DNA from: Halothiobacillus sp.
Lineage (GTDB): Bacteria; Pseudomonadota; Gammaproteobacteria; Halothiobacillales; Halothiobacillaceae
Direction: 5' to 3'
NCBI GenBank assembly: GCA_024636015.1
Contig: JAGXHU010000066.1
Location: 1 to 43,572, forward strand
Length of the DNA stretch: 43,572 bases
Below are positions 17,577 to 27,800 of this stretch, piece by piece. The notes under the pieces are model-generated. The model was not told the origin of the DNA and did no database searches. It saw only the letters and a program-made list of their open reading frames with translations. Each line of letters opens with the position of its first letter. Position 1 is the first letter of the stretch. The position numbers were made by a program, and so were the translations under genes.

Positions 17577-19205
17577 ATGAATGCACTTCCCCTCGAAACC
17601 GAATTTCCGCGACACGACGCCATCAGCCAGCAGATCAACTGGCCGCTTGCAGCAGCATCCCTGGAAGGTGTGCTCGCCGATCACAGTGTCCGACGCTCGA
17701 CACGCCTTGCGGACCTGATCGAACAAACGGCCACCCTGCTCGATGCCGCACGGCGAAATCGCCAGCCACAATTGGCCAATGCGCTGGATCGTCTGATCCA
17801 TGCCATCGAACGCGAACAGGTCACAGCTTCCGAAGATTTCAGCCGCCTGATTCGCCTGATTCGTCATATCGAGCGCATCATTCAGAATAGCGCGGTACTG
17901 GATGCGAACGGCAACAATCCACTGGCGCTTATTCTCACCGAAACGGAACCTTCCGAAACCCTGCGTGATGCGCTGAACCGTGCCGGCTACGCGGTTCAGA
18001 TCATTAATCCGCTTACGGCAGATCAGCAGCAGATCAAGGCATTGTGTGAAGAAGCCGAGTTGTTGGTGTTCATCACACACCGCAGTGAATCTGCACAGGA
18101 AATTATGGCACCGGTTGCCCGGTTCGAGGCCCTGATCAAGTCGCGGACTACCATCATGATTGCCGCCAACGACTCCTTTGCCAGCCGAGCGGCTGCCGTG
18201 AAGACGGGGGTTACCCACTTTCTGACTGAGCCGCTGGACGTATCGCGACTCAATACCCTGTTGCAATCCGCCCGAATGACCGATGAGGAAAACCGCCCCC
18301 TGCGTGTTCTGATGGTCGATGACATGGCGACAGCCGGTGTCTACTGGGGCAAGCATTTCCAGCGTCACAATATCTTTTACCGGTTCGAAACCTCGCCCGA
18401 AAAGGCCTATCGCAGTGCGATCGAAATGGAGCCGGACATCATTCTGCTGGATCTGTACATGCCGGACATCGATGGCATCGATCTGGCACGCATCTTTCGG
18501 GAACACCCCCGCCTGCAGGACGTGCCGATCCTGTTCATGTCGACCGAAGAAAACGACCGCCGCCGGATGGAGGCCAAGATTCAGGGTGGCGACGATTTTC
18601 TGAACAAGACGATCCCCATCGACGATCTGCTGAAAATGGTTCGTTATCGTGCCTTACGTTATCGACAGTCGAGTGCGGAGAAACGCAGCGATTCTCTGAC
18701 CGGCCTGCTTAATCACAATGCCATCAAACACCTCATCGAAAGCGAACTGGATCGCGCCAATCGTCAGAACCAGCCCCTGACCGTTGCGATGATCGATATC
18801 GACCATTTCAAGAAGGTCAACGACAACTATGGCCACCAGATTGGAGATAACGTGATTCGTAAGCTCTCCAACCTGCTCAATACTCGGCTGCGCCGGTATG
18901 ACGGCGTGGGCCGCTACGGCGGTGAGGAGTTTCTGGTCGCCCTGCCCAATACGGATGAAACAACGGCCGCGCACCTGATCAACCGTTTACGGATTCAGTT
19001 TGCCAACACGCCCATTCAGATTGAGGACAAAACCAAGGTTCAATGCACCTTCAGTGCGGGAATCGCCAGTTTCCCCAATAGCCTCGACCTCACCAGTTTG
19101 ATCGAGGCTGCGGACAACAATCTGTATCTGGCCAAAGACCATGGACGCAACCGGGTTATCTGCGACCAGTTTTCCCGGACACAACCGGACACCGGCGGGC
19201 GTTAG
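17577..19205 (+). CDS. PleD-like response regulator with GGDEF diguanylate cyclase domain
   Basis: This protein of about 542 residues makes the second messenger c-di-GMP. After a helical N-terminus (1-115) comes a degenerate receiver domain (about 120-240) lacking the phospho-acceptor Asp. A complete receiver (about 243-365) follows, with VDD, Asp292 in LLDLYMPDIDG and the Lys in FLNKTI. The cyclase domain carries MIDIDHFKKVNDNYGH and the active site GGEEF at 448-452. The inhibitory-site motif RxxD (439-442) precedes it, so product inhibition is expected. ATG 17577 and an in-frame ATG 17532 have equally spaced weak ribosome sites; the later one is chosen because the extra 15 residues look unstructured. 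No partner kinase is adjacent. Confidence 0.9.
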   Translation: MNALPLETEFPRHDAISQQINWPLAAASLEGVLADHSVRRSTRLADLIEQTATLLDAARRNRQPQLANALDRLIHAIEREQVTASEDFSRLIRLIRHIERIIQNSAVLDANGNNPLALILTETEPSETLRDALNRAGYAVQIINPLTADQQQIKALCEEAELLVFITHRSESAQEIMAPVARFEALIKSRTTIMIAANDSFASRAAAVKTGVTHFLTEPLDVSRLNTLLQSARMTDEENRPLRVLMVDDMATAGVYWGKHFQRHNIFYRFETSPEKAYRSAIEMEPDIILLDLYMPDIDGIDLARIFREHPRLQDVPILFMSTEENDRRRMEAKIQGGDDFLNKTIPIDDLLKMVRYRALRYRQSSAEKRSDSLTGLLNHNAIKHLIESELDRANRQNQPLTVAMIDIDHFKKVNDNYGHQIGDNVIRKLSNLLNTRLRRYDGVGRYGGEEFLVALPNTDETTAAHLINRLRIQFANTPIQIEDKTKVQCTFSAGIASFPNSLDLTSLIEAADNNLYLAKDHGRNRVICDQFSRTQPDTGGR

Positions 19206-19270
19206 GCAAGGGCGCGGGAAGGGTCTACAATCAAAAGCCAATCCCCATCAATCAAAGAGGTATCCGATCC

Positions 19271-19615
19271 ATGGACGTTCTTGAGCGTATCGATCAATTT
19301 GTCAAAACCAATCCGGTCCTGATTTTCATGAAGGGCACGCCTCAGTTCCCGAGTTGCGGCTTCTCCGGCCGCACCGCCGATGCGCTCAAGGCCTGTAACG
19401 TACCGTTCGGATATGTGAACGTGCTGGCCGATCCCGAGGTTTTCGAAAACCTGCCGCGGTACCGCGACTGGCCGACTTTCCCGCAGGTTTATGTTGATGG
19501 CGAACTGATCGGTGGCTGTGACATCACCCTGGAACTACTGGAACGCGGAGAACTGCAGCCGATGGTCGAACAGGCCGTACAAAAGAACGCTACGGACGCA
19601 AACGCACCCTCCTGA
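19271..19615 (+). CDS. grxD: Monothiol glutaredoxin, Grx4 family
   Basis: This 114-residue protein has the monothiol active site CGFS at residues 29-32 within FMKGTPQFPSCGFSGRT. It also carries the conserved WPTFPQVYVDGELIGGCDI segment that binds glutathione. Such proteins bind and deliver [2Fe-2S] clusters with glutathione in the cytoplasm, often with BolA or IscA partners. The length and motifs fit the family exactly. It is monocistronic here, convergent with truD. Confidence 0.96.
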   Translation: MDVLERIDQFVKTNPVLIFMKGTPQFPSCGFSGRTADALKACNVPFGYVNVLADPEVFENLPRYRDWPTFPQVYVDGELIGGCDITLELLERGELQPMVEQAVQKNATDANAPS

Positions 19616-19629
19616 TCTCCTGAGAAGCC

Positions 19630-19648
19630 CATCGGCGCCCAGCCGATG
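19630..19648. terminator. Short hairpin between convergent grxD and truD
   Basis: Perfect 7-bp arms CATCGGC and GCCGATG enclose GCCCA. It sits just after the grxD stop and lacks a T run, so its role as a terminator is uncertain. Confidence 0.3.
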
Positions 19649-19705
19649 AGGCGTAGGGCCGGGGGTGCGATGCCCATTAGGCCAGAACCTTGGTGGACTC
19701 GGCTA

Positions 19706-20794
19706 TCAGTCTGTCTCCAGAACCACCAGTTCCCGCAATAGCGCTGTCGCATAGCTCCCTGATTTCAGCGTAAAACTGATCTCCAGGGTCATCTGTCCCG
19801 ATTCATCGGGCTGGAACACCGCCATTAAGTTACTCGCCGGCACCATCAATGGACGCCGATCCTGGTCAACTCGCCATTCCGTCAGATGATGCTGCCAGGA
19901 TTCCTGTCCGTAGCGGGTCAACATGTCCCCCGCCATGCGGGCCTCGTCCGTCTGAACTTGCCCGCGCGCGGGCGTTTCCTCCGTCCCCCACAGTGGGCCG
20001 GTCAACCAGATATCCTGCTCGACAAGACGTTGCTGCGCGTGTGCACGTTCCTCATCGGTAATCAGAAACCGGCTGTGGCTACCCGCCAACTGGGCCAGAT
20101 CCCCCGCCTGGGCAACAGAAACGGTACCGGCTGCGATCCGTTGGGATAGCACCGCATTGAAAATCACCGCTCGCAAGGTGGAGATACCCCAGTTTCGATC
20201 CGAACGACTCACCTTGCCTGACTGTGCGGCGGGTGTGGCACCCAGTTTGAATAACAGATCCAGATTACGAGCATCCGTACCAAAACGCTGCTCGGCGAAG
20301 TAGTTGGCGAAACCCTGGGTACGGATTTCCGCCAACCGTTGGGCAAACGCCGGATCGTCACCCTGCACATTCCGCACCGTGAGCGTGAAATGATTACCCT
20401 GGTGAATGCCCCGCCGGAGTTTTTTCGGATGACGCGCCCAACTGAGAATCCGTATGCCGTCCGGCAGCTCTTCGAGCCAGGTCGGGTCGTCGGGGCCGAG
20501 CGGCATGCTGACCCACTGCCGCGTAATGGCCTGCTTGTCCTTCAGGCCACAAAAACCGATATCACGTTCGTGTACCTTGGCCAATCGAGACAACTTGCCA
20601 ATCATCTGCGGGGTCGTCAATCCGGTTTTTTCCACCCAGAACAAAGCATGGGAGCCAGCACCTTCAGGATCAAAGCCCAGAACCTCATCCACACGAAAAT
20701 CTTCGGGCACCTGTTTAAGCACCCCCCGCAACAGAGGTTCGGCAAGGCGCCGCGCAAGGTGATCCAGCGGCTTTGGCGGCCGCTCCGTCGTCAT
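19706..20794 (-). CDS. truD: tRNA pseudouridine(13) synthase
   Basis: TruD converts uridine 13 of tRNA-Glu to pseudouridine. The 362 residues match the family. The catalytic Asp86 lies in GFCGLKDKQAITRQW, the signature of this synthase class, and KRRGIHQGNHF-like text (LRRGIHQGNHFTLTVRN) and NYFAEQRFG are also conserved. Its ATG at 20794 overlaps the pyrC stop by four bases, indicating translational coupling. In many gammaproteobacteria truD sits with ispF and surE; here it is downstream of pyrC instead. Confidence 0.96.
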   Translation of the reverse strand: MTTERPPKPLDHLARRLAEPLLRGVLKQVPEDFRVDEVLGFDPEGAGSHALFWVEKTGLTTPQMIGKLSRLAKVHERDIGFCGLKDKQAITRQWVSMPLGPDDPTWLEELPDGIRILSWARHPKKLRRGIHQGNHFTLTVRNVQGDDPAFAQRLAEIRTQGFANYFAEQRFGTDARNLDLLFKLGATPAAQSGKVSRSDRNWGISTLRAVIFNAVLSQRIAAGTVSVAQAGDLAQLAGSHSRFLITDEERAHAQQRLVEQDIWLTGPLWGTEETPARGQVQTDEARMAGDMLTRYGQESWQHHLTEWRVDQDRRPLMVPASNLMAVFQPDESGQMTLEISFTLKSGSYATALLRELVVLETD

Positions 20795-21837
20795 AGACGC
20801 ACCGCCTGCCAGCTCAGCGTTTCGCCGGCTCGCAGGGGTATCAGCCGCTCCGCTGCGCCCACCTCGAAATAGTCGGGCACCGACTGCGGATGACGGGTCA
20901 GACGCACGCGTGATTCATTGAGGGGCAAACCATAAAAATTCGGCCCGTTCACACTTGTGAACGCTTCAAGCATATTCAGCTTGCCGACCTGATCAAACGC
21001 TTCGGCGTAGAGCTCCAATGCTGCATAAGCCGTAAACGCGCCCGCACAGCCACAGGAAGATTCCTTGGCACCCTGGGTATGGGGCGCAGAATCGGTGCCC
21101 ATGAAAAACCGGGGGTCCCCGGAAGTCGCTGCGGTCAACAACGCTTGCCGATGACGTTCCCGTTTCAGTACCGGTAGGCAGTAATAATGCGGACGAATCC
21201 CGCCCACCAGCATGGCATTGCGGTTATAGAGCAGGTGGTGCGCCGTGATGGTGGCACCGACCCCGTCTTCCTGGGTGCGAATGAACGCCACGGCATCTTC
21301 GGTGGTGATGTGTTCCATCACGATGCGTAACTCTGGAAAACGCTGACGAATCGGCACCAGGACCTGTTCAATGAAACGCGCTTCCCGATCGAAAATGTCT
21401 ACCTGGGGATCGACCACTTCACCATGCACCAGCAGCGGTAAACCTGTGCGTGCCAGCTCAGCCAGCAATGGATCAATCGCCAACGGATCGCGAACGCCCC
21501 GATCGGAGTTCGTTGTCGCGCCGGCCGGGTAAAGCTTAACGGCGTGGATATAGGGATTTTCTGCCGCGCGTGCCAACTCGGCCACCGTGGTTTGCTCCGT
21601 CAGATACAGCGTCATCAAGGGTTCAAAACCGGTCTCCGCTGGCACGGCCGCGAGGATTCGCTGCCGGTAGGCGTGCGCTTCGTCGACCGTGACCACGGGC
21701 GGAACCAGATTGGGCATGACAATGGCGCGGCCACACTGTCGCGCCGTAAACGGGGCGGCAGCGGCCAACATGTCGCCATCGCGCAGATGGACGTGCCAGT
21801 CATCGGGCTGGCGGATGATAAGTTCATTCATGGGCAT
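20791..21837 (-). CDS. pyrC: Dihydroorotase
   Basis: PyrC cyclises carbamoyl-aspartate to dihydroorotate in pyrimidine synthesis. The 348 residues equal the E. coli enzyme. Zinc ligands are visible in DDWHVHLRDG (HxH), the carboxylated Lys in AVKLYPAGATTNSDRG, the His in LVHGEV and EHITT, and the catalytic Asp in GTDSAPH. Further family text includes KESSCGCAG and FYGLPLN. The start is the ATG at 21837 or the one at 21831; neither has a strong ribosome site. The open frame extends further upstream to 22080, but the extra residues are unrelated to the family and overlap the DsrE-like gene. Confidence 0.95.
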   Translation of the reverse strand: MPMNELIIRQPDDWHVHLRDGDMLAAAAPFTARQCGRAIVMPNLVPPVVTVDEAHAYRQRILAAVPAETGFEPLMTLYLTEQTTVAELARAAENPYIHAVKLYPAGATTNSDRGVRDPLAIDPLLAELARTGLPLLVHGEVVDPQVDIFDREARFIEQVLVPIRQRFPELRIVMEHITTEDAVAFIRTQEDGVGATITAHHLLYNRNAMLVGGIRPHYYCLPVLKRERHRQALLTAATSGDPRFFMGTDSAPHTQGAKESSCGCAGAFTAYAALELYAEAFDQVGKLNMLEAFTSVNGPNFYGLPLNESRVRLTRHPQSVPDYFEVGAAERLIPLRAGETLSWQAVRL

Positions 21838-21941
21838 ACGGTAAACCAAAAAATACGGGCGGCAAACAGAATCACTGCGCCGCCCAATCAACAAGGACCT
21901 AGTCAGGGAATAACCGACAAGCCGGTAATCACCAGGGAAGA

Positions 21942-22424
21942 TTACCAGGCGATATAGGCGTAACCCTGCTCCTGGTACTCCATAAGCGCCGCAGCGCCCA
22001 CTTGGCGAATCTTTGCAAACGAGCGCATGTCCGTATCGCTGTAGCCCACGGTGTGCATGGTATTGCCACAGGCATCCCAAACGACGCCATAGTTTTCTGA
22101 AAACCCCTGAACGCGCTCATAAATCAATGGATTGACTGTCTTTTGCGGCGACTTGGCCAGCAAGTGGATCCCGGCAGCAAAGGCCACGACGGCAATCTGC
22201 ACGTTGCCACCGAACTCGGTGATCATGGCACTCATGGAGTTCAAGATGTGGGTCTGGTATTCCGGATCATCTTTGTTGATCTGGTAGACAACATGATGCT
22301 TGGGCTTGTCGCCGGGGAAACGAAGTTCATCCGCTGCCTGCGCCGTTTGGATACCCAAGGCCGCTCCGCCAGCACCCGCCACAGCCGTTATGAAGTTGCG
22401 GCGGTTTTTCAAAAAATCAGACAT
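21942..22424 (-). CDS. Exported DsrE-family protein
   Basis: This 160-residue protein combines a twin-arginine signal (KNRRNFITAVAGAGGAALG, cleavage near QAA at about 32) with a DsrE/DsrF/YchN-like domain (HHVVYQINKDDPEYQTHILNSM, then VVAFAAGIHLLA). The domain has a single Cys in VVWDACGNTM, the position used by DsrE proteins to carry sulfur. Cytoplasmic DsrE proteins pass persulfide in sulfur oxidation; a periplasmic version may bind sulfur species outside the cytoplasm. The second ATG (22424) is preferred because AGGAG is eight bases from it but only two from the first (22430). It precedes pyrC by about 105 bp on the same strand. Confidence 0.88.
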   Translation of the reverse strand: MSDFLKNRRNFITAVAGAGGAALGIQTAQAADELRFPGDKPKHHVVYQINKDDPEYQTHILNSMSAMITEFGGNVQIAVVAFAAGIHLLAKSPQKTVNPLIYERVQGFSENYGVVWDACGNTMHTVGYSDTDMRSFAKIRQVGAAALMEYQEQGYAYIAW

Positions 22425-22469
22425 TGTCATTACTCCTGTTACAGAAATACTTGCTCTATAAAAATGAGT

Positions 22470-24041
22470 CTAGCGCATGCGCAGCAACACCACACCGCCC
22501 CGGGCAAACAACACCTGGGCATCCAGATCGTGGATATAGACTTCACGCGTCAACACCAAATCGCCTGGTTCGGGGGCATGTCGCGCCAGAATCTTGCCCG
22601 CGTAGACCCCGAAACTCGGGGTATTCATGCGATACATGACTGCCGCCCCAGGCAAATCACGCGCCAATAACCCCGCCGCCTTGATCGGCCCCTGCTGCAG
22701 CGAATCCACAATCGGCAACAGCTGCCCATTGATGACCAGCGAAAAGGACAAGGCCACGGGCATGAGTACGGCAGGTAACGCCCAGGATTTTTTGAAGGCG
22801 GCTACCGCCGACAACCCCAGAATCACCCCCAGCACCAGATACCAGCTCGGTCCGAAATACTGATTTCGATCAGCCAGCATCGCCTGAACATAGGCAGGCC
22901 GAATACGATCGAAGAACAGATCAAGCGCCACCGGTAATACCAGCAGGATCAGCAACATACCCCACACTGGTAACAGATGCAGCCACCGATTCCGGATCGT
23001 GGGGAAATACGTTGCCATGATCAGAATCAATCCAACCAGACCGTAGTTCAGATAGTGCGGCAACTTGGTCCCGGAAAAGGAAAACAACAGCAACACAAAG
23101 CCGAACCACAGCCAGCCGAACCGTTTGAGCGCCTGTTCCGGCGACAGTTCCATCACCGGCCGCAAACGCCAGTCGCCACCCCGCACATCAGCGACCAGTC
23201 CTGCCAGCGCACGGAATACCAGCCCGGTATAGGGCAAGAGCGCAATCAACGTTACGACCGGGTAATACCAAAAACCGGCGGAATGGCCTTCCATGGGTGC
23301 GCTGAAACGCCCCACATTGTTCTTGAAGAAGAATCCATCAATGAAGGCCTGCCCTTCTCGTGCGTATTCCAACAGATACCAGGGCAAGGCCACGGCCAGA
23401 AACAAAAGAATGCCCCGCCAGTCCAGAACCGCCCGCCACCAGGCAGCCCCACGTCCGGTCGACAGATAGAACATCAGACTGACCGCGGCTGGAATCACCA
23501 CCGCCACCGGCCCCTTGGTAAGAAAACCCAGCGCCATGGCAACATAGGCCCAGCGAATATACCCAGCCTGGTTCGTCTGCCAATGCCGGAAGATGGCAAA
23601 CATTGCCGCCGTCATGAACAACATCAGTACCGCATCGGCAATCGCCGCCTTGCCGATAATCGTCGTCATCAGGGCCGTTGCTGCAATCAACGCGGCATAA
23701 AAAGCCTTTTCCCGATCAAGCACCAATTGGCCGAATCGGTAAATCATGAATACCCAGGCCGTCGAGGCCAAGGCCGAGGGCAGACGAAACGCCCATTCGT
23801 TAAAGCCGAACACCATAGCCGAAGCGGCCTGCAGCCAATAGATCAGGATCGGCTTGTCAAACCGTGGCACGGTATTAAGGTAAGGGGTAATAAAATCATG
23901 GCGTAGAAACATCTCGCGGGTGGCCGAAGTGAACGCACCTTCATCGAGATCAAACAGAGGGATGCTGCCGATTTGCCAGTAAAAACCGATAAAGACCGCG
24001 AATGCGAGGATCAGGTAGTGGGTCGATCGGGTATGGGGCAT
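22470..24041 (-). CDS. ArnT-like glycosyltransferase family 39 membrane protein
   Basis: This 523-residue protein has about eleven transmembrane helices. The first periplasmic loop contains DLDEGAFTSATREML, the Asp-Glu catalytic motif of the ArnT/PMT_2 family, and FDKPILIYWLQA. These enzymes move a sugar from a polyprenyl-phosphate donor to a lipid or protein on the periplasmic side; ArnT itself adds aminoarabinose to lipid A. No arn operon is present, so the substrate is unknown. The end of the gene lies 45 bp upstream of the DsrE-like start. An ATG at 24041 is used. PilZ lies just upstream on the same strand. Confidence 0.88.
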   Translation of the reverse strand: MPHTRSTHYLILAFAVFIGFYWQIGSIPLFDLDEGAFTSATREMFLRHDFITPYLNTVPRFDKPILIYWLQAASAMVFGFNEWAFRLPSALASTAWVFMIYRFGQLVLDREKAFYAALIAATALMTTIIGKAAIADAVLMLFMTAAMFAIFRHWQTNQAGYIRWAYVAMALGFLTKGPVAVVIPAAVSLMFYLSTGRGAAWWRAVLDWRGILLFLAVALPWYLLEYAREGQAFIDGFFFKNNVGRFSAPMEGHSAGFWYYPVVTLIALLPYTGLVFRALAGLVADVRGGDWRLRPVMELSPEQALKRFGWLWFGFVLLLFSFSGTKLPHYLNYGLVGLILIMATYFPTIRNRWLHLLPVWGMLLILLVLPVALDLFFDRIRPAYVQAMLADRNQYFGPSWYLVLGVILGLSAVAAFKKSWALPAVLMPVALSFSLVINGQLLPIVDSLQQGPIKAAGLLARDLPGAAVMYRMNTPSFGVYAGKILARHAPEPGDLVLTREVYIHDLDAQVLFARGGVVLLRMR

Positions 24042-24183
24042 GGTGGTTTCGCGTAACTGTTAAAAATCAGGCAGCGAATAGTCTGCCCGGTTGATCGGGA
24101 ACGGGATAATTGAGAGGGTCCCTGGCGTGTATGGTGTAGCGTGCATGACATCCAGTCATAACTCGACCGAGATAGCCAGCCAC

Positions 24184-24525
24184 TCACATCGTTGCCGTCG
24201 GCGTATCCTTTTCGAGCGCACCAGCGAGATAGGCTTCGATCTTGGCACGGGTCTGCCCCTTGTCCATCGGGCTGAATTGCACACCGATCCCGGCAGTTTT
24301 CGCGCCCTGTGACCCTTCGGGTGTTTGCCATACCACCCTGACGGCCAAGGCGATGCGCTCCGGGTTACCCATCATGGTCAGCGTCAAAAACAACTCCTTG
24401 CCCATATCGTGATGCAGGTGACCCGGAATGAACATGCCGCCATTCTTGATAAACGGCATGTAAGAACGATACAACGTATCCTTGTCCGGAATGTTGTGGT
24501 GAATCATGCCGCCGCCAAGTGCCAT
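24184..24525 (-). CDS. pilZ: PilZ-domain protein, type IV pilus type
   Basis: This 113-residue single-domain protein matches the founding PilZ group. It has a beta-barrel with YRSYMPFIKNGGMFIPG, ALAVRVVWQTPEG and GIGVQFSPMD, and the typical end LAGALEKDTPTATM. The RxxxR c-di-GMP-binding motif is absent, as in the founding pilus-assembly PilZ proteins that work through protein contacts (PilB, FimX-like). This fits the nearby large GGDEF-EAL protein, which lies divergently 277 bp away, but a physical link is inference. The usual neighbours holB and tmk are not in the window. Confidence 0.88.
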   Translation of the reverse strand: MALGGGMIHHNIPDKDTLYRSYMPFIKNGGMFIPGHLHHDMGKELFLTLTMMGNPERIALAVRVVWQTPEGSQGAKTAGIGVQFSPMDKGQTRAKIEAYLAGALEKDTPTATM

Positions 24526-24801
24526 CCTGCGTACCTCTCTTCCTGTGGGTGATGCGATTTACCCTATTCTAGCAGGATGTAGGTCCCTTGCGATCCTGAG
24601 TTTAAGCGCAGAAAGAAGCACACCTCCTGTCATAGCCCCTGAGCCCGATTTTGCTTCAAAACTCAGGCGCGCTCGTGAATTTAACGTGCCATCAACGTCC
24701 CGCCAAATGCTGAGGTATGATTGGCAGCATATTTTTTCCCAACATATTTAAATCTATCGAGCATCCCAGATTGGTATGAGCACCATGTCCTACCCCACAT
24801 C

Positions 24802-27800
24802 ATGAGCAATCACGCCAAGCAATGGCCCGGCATTTATTACCGGCTGTTGCTGATTCTGCCTTTGCTCATGCTGGTCATATGGGCTTGCTGGAATGAGCTC
24901 ACGCAGTACCATTCAACCGAGCGCCAAGTCAAACTGGAAGGCGCGCATGCGGGGCGTTTTTTCGCCAATCGCATCGAGAGTCGCCTGAATAATGCCTACA
25001 AGGAATTGGAGTTAATTGGCGCGCTCTTAGGTGATACCCCACCGTCCGGCACATCTGCCCCGCGAACATTACGTCTTTTCAAGCAGTTAGAACCGCTTCA
25101 CCCCGAACTCTACGCTATCAATATCTATGCGGCCGATGGCCAAACCCGGCTGTGGTCCAGCAAGCCTGACGCGGACACCCCCGTTCCCCCCATCGGGGAT
25201 TTCACGCCACTTCCCGCTCAACCGAATTATCTATTCGGACCAGACCGCAGCGTGAATCACGTGCCCGTCATCTCTCTGCGTTTGCGAAAAACAAACGCGG
25301 ATGGCTCGCCTCTGTTATACGTCAGCCTCGTTTATCGTCTTGAGGATTTGCTTGCCTACCCGCCCGAGGACAAAGGCTGGCAGTTCACGGTTATTGACCG
25401 TCGGGATCACAGCACTCTAGGTATCTGTCGAAACGGAAAAATACACTTCAACACAACGCAGTTAGATGATGGACATAGTCAGATCCCGGTAGCCGACTAT
25501 CCTCTGGTCGTTCAGACCACGGAACCTGCAGAAATGATCATGCGGGTCTACCGTGAAGGTGCTAGCAAGCGGCTAGAATTGTATCTCGGCATGTTTTTGG
25601 TACTGAGCATGGCTGCCTGGAGCATCTACACCCTGTTGCGCCAACGTGAAAAGGATGCCCGAAATCTCAAGCAACTGGCGGATGTCAATGCCTTGCTGGC
25701 CCAGGTCAATCAAGCCATTGCCGTCAGCAGGGATGAAACCGGGTTCATGGAGGACATCTGCGCACTAGCTGTCAAATATGGCGGCTTCCGGTTAGCCTTT
25801 ATTGCCAAGCCCGATAAAACCGGATTATTCCAGATTCTGGCCGCAGCCGGCGCGACGGGGTATACCGAGGATCTGAAAATCGTCACCGACCCCGATCAAC
25901 CGGAAGGACAAGGCCCGGTGGGCCATGCCTGGCGGTCGCAACATCCTGTTTACGCACAGGAACTCCGAAAAATGCCGGGCCTCACGCCGTGGCTGGCCCG
26001 GGCTGAGCAATTCGGTATTCATTCGAGCGCCACGATTCCCATCCTGAAAAATGGCACCCGTTGGGCCGTTCTGGCGGCCTACCATTCGGAGACCCAGGTC
26101 TTCTCCGACGAGATGCGGCATCTACTTGAAGACCTGGCCCAAGACATCACCCGTGGGTTGCACTGGATCGAAACCCAACGGCGCGAAGCCCTGCTAACGG
26201 CAACACAACAGGCCTTGCTGGACAATACGCTCGCCGGAATCGTCATGGTTCGAGATCGCCATATGGTTCAGGTGACGGCTCGATTCGTGATCATGCTGGG
26301 CTATACCCATGCCGACGAGCTTCTGGGGCAATCGACCCACCTGCTCTATGCCCGCGAGGAAGATTATGAGCGGGTTGGCCAGGGCTATCTCACGCTCATG
26401 GCACAAGGGAAGCTCATGATCCCGGACGTCCGCTTCGCCCGTAAGGACGGCTCGGTCATCATTTGCGATCTCTCCGCCAGCATGATTCAGGACGAAGAAC
26501 TCACGACCTCGGTCTGGACCATTCAAGACATCACTCAGCGTCACAACCTGCAAAATGAGCTCGCCAAAACTAGCGCCTATCAACGCGCACTCTTCGACAG
26601 CAATGCGGCAGCCTTGCTCACAGTCGATACTGAAGGCGCCATTTCCGATGCCAATCCGGCGCTGTGTCTGCTGACCGGATACAGTCGAAACGAGCTTCTC
26701 GGCCAGAATGCGGCGATTCTGCAGCGACAGGATGACGCATCCGAACAATTTGCCACGGATTTCCGGCGGGTTCCGGATAGCCCGTCCCGCACCATTCGTC
26801 AGGAAGACAAGATTCGACATAAGAGCGGGGCAATTCTGAATGTGGAAATCCTGGGTGCCGCCATCATGCAGCCCAGTGACCAGCCCGGCGTCATCTGGAG
26901 TCTGATTGATGTTACCGCCCTACACCAGGCCAAGCAGGAAATCGCCTACCAGGCACTGCACGACACGCTAACAGGACTGCCGAATCGTCGTGCACTAGAG
27001 CAACACCTTCCCCGCGCAATCGCACGCGCGCAACGCAATGGTTCCGTCGTCGCGGTCGGCATGCTGGACCTCGACGACTTCAAACCAGTTAATGACAACT
27101 TCGGCCATGAAGGTGGTGATAATCTGCTGCGGGAACTGGCCGGACGACTTCAATCACGACTTCGCAAACAAGATTTGCTCGTCCGACTGGGTGGGGATGA
27201 ATTCGTGATTGTACTGGAGGGTCTCGAGGAAAACCGGCTCATGCCGCAACTGGAAATCACCCTCGACCGACTCCATCAGTCTGTTGAAACACCGTTCGAA
27301 GTTACCCCAAACAAGCACGCCAAGATCGGCATGAGCCTCGGTATTGCGTTCTATCCTGCCGATGGCGAACAGGGTGATGGTTTACTGCGACAGGCCGATG
27401 CCGCGCTCTATACGGCCAAAATAAACAAGACCACACGCACGAAATGGTGGCGAACCATTCACGACAACACTGCACCACAGGAAACAGAACAATACTTCGA
27501 TGCCTACTCCCCGGAAAGCCGTGCACTGATGGTGCAGTGTTCGACCTATCTTCATGATCAGGCCGAGCCATTTATACGGAAATTCTATGCGGAGCTGAAC
27601 AACAATCCTGCTGCGCAAAAAATTCTTGGTGCACTCGAAACATTGGCTTTTCCACGCCTAATCGCCACTCAGGCAGACCATTTGTGCTTCCTCCTCAACC
27701 CGGAAACAACACAAGAACAGATCACCGAGCGGGCCAAACACATTGGTGCAACCCACGCACTTGTCGGGGTCAACAGCCCCTTGCTCATGCAATCGATGAA

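Noticed and set aside
17295..18506. 403-codon minus-strand frame
   Set aside because: It lies opposite the diguanylate cyclase gene, which has intact receiver and GGEEF motifs; the minus-strand product has no recognisable domain.
20339..20872. Plus-strand frame opposite truD
   Set aside because: Shadow of truD and pyrC.
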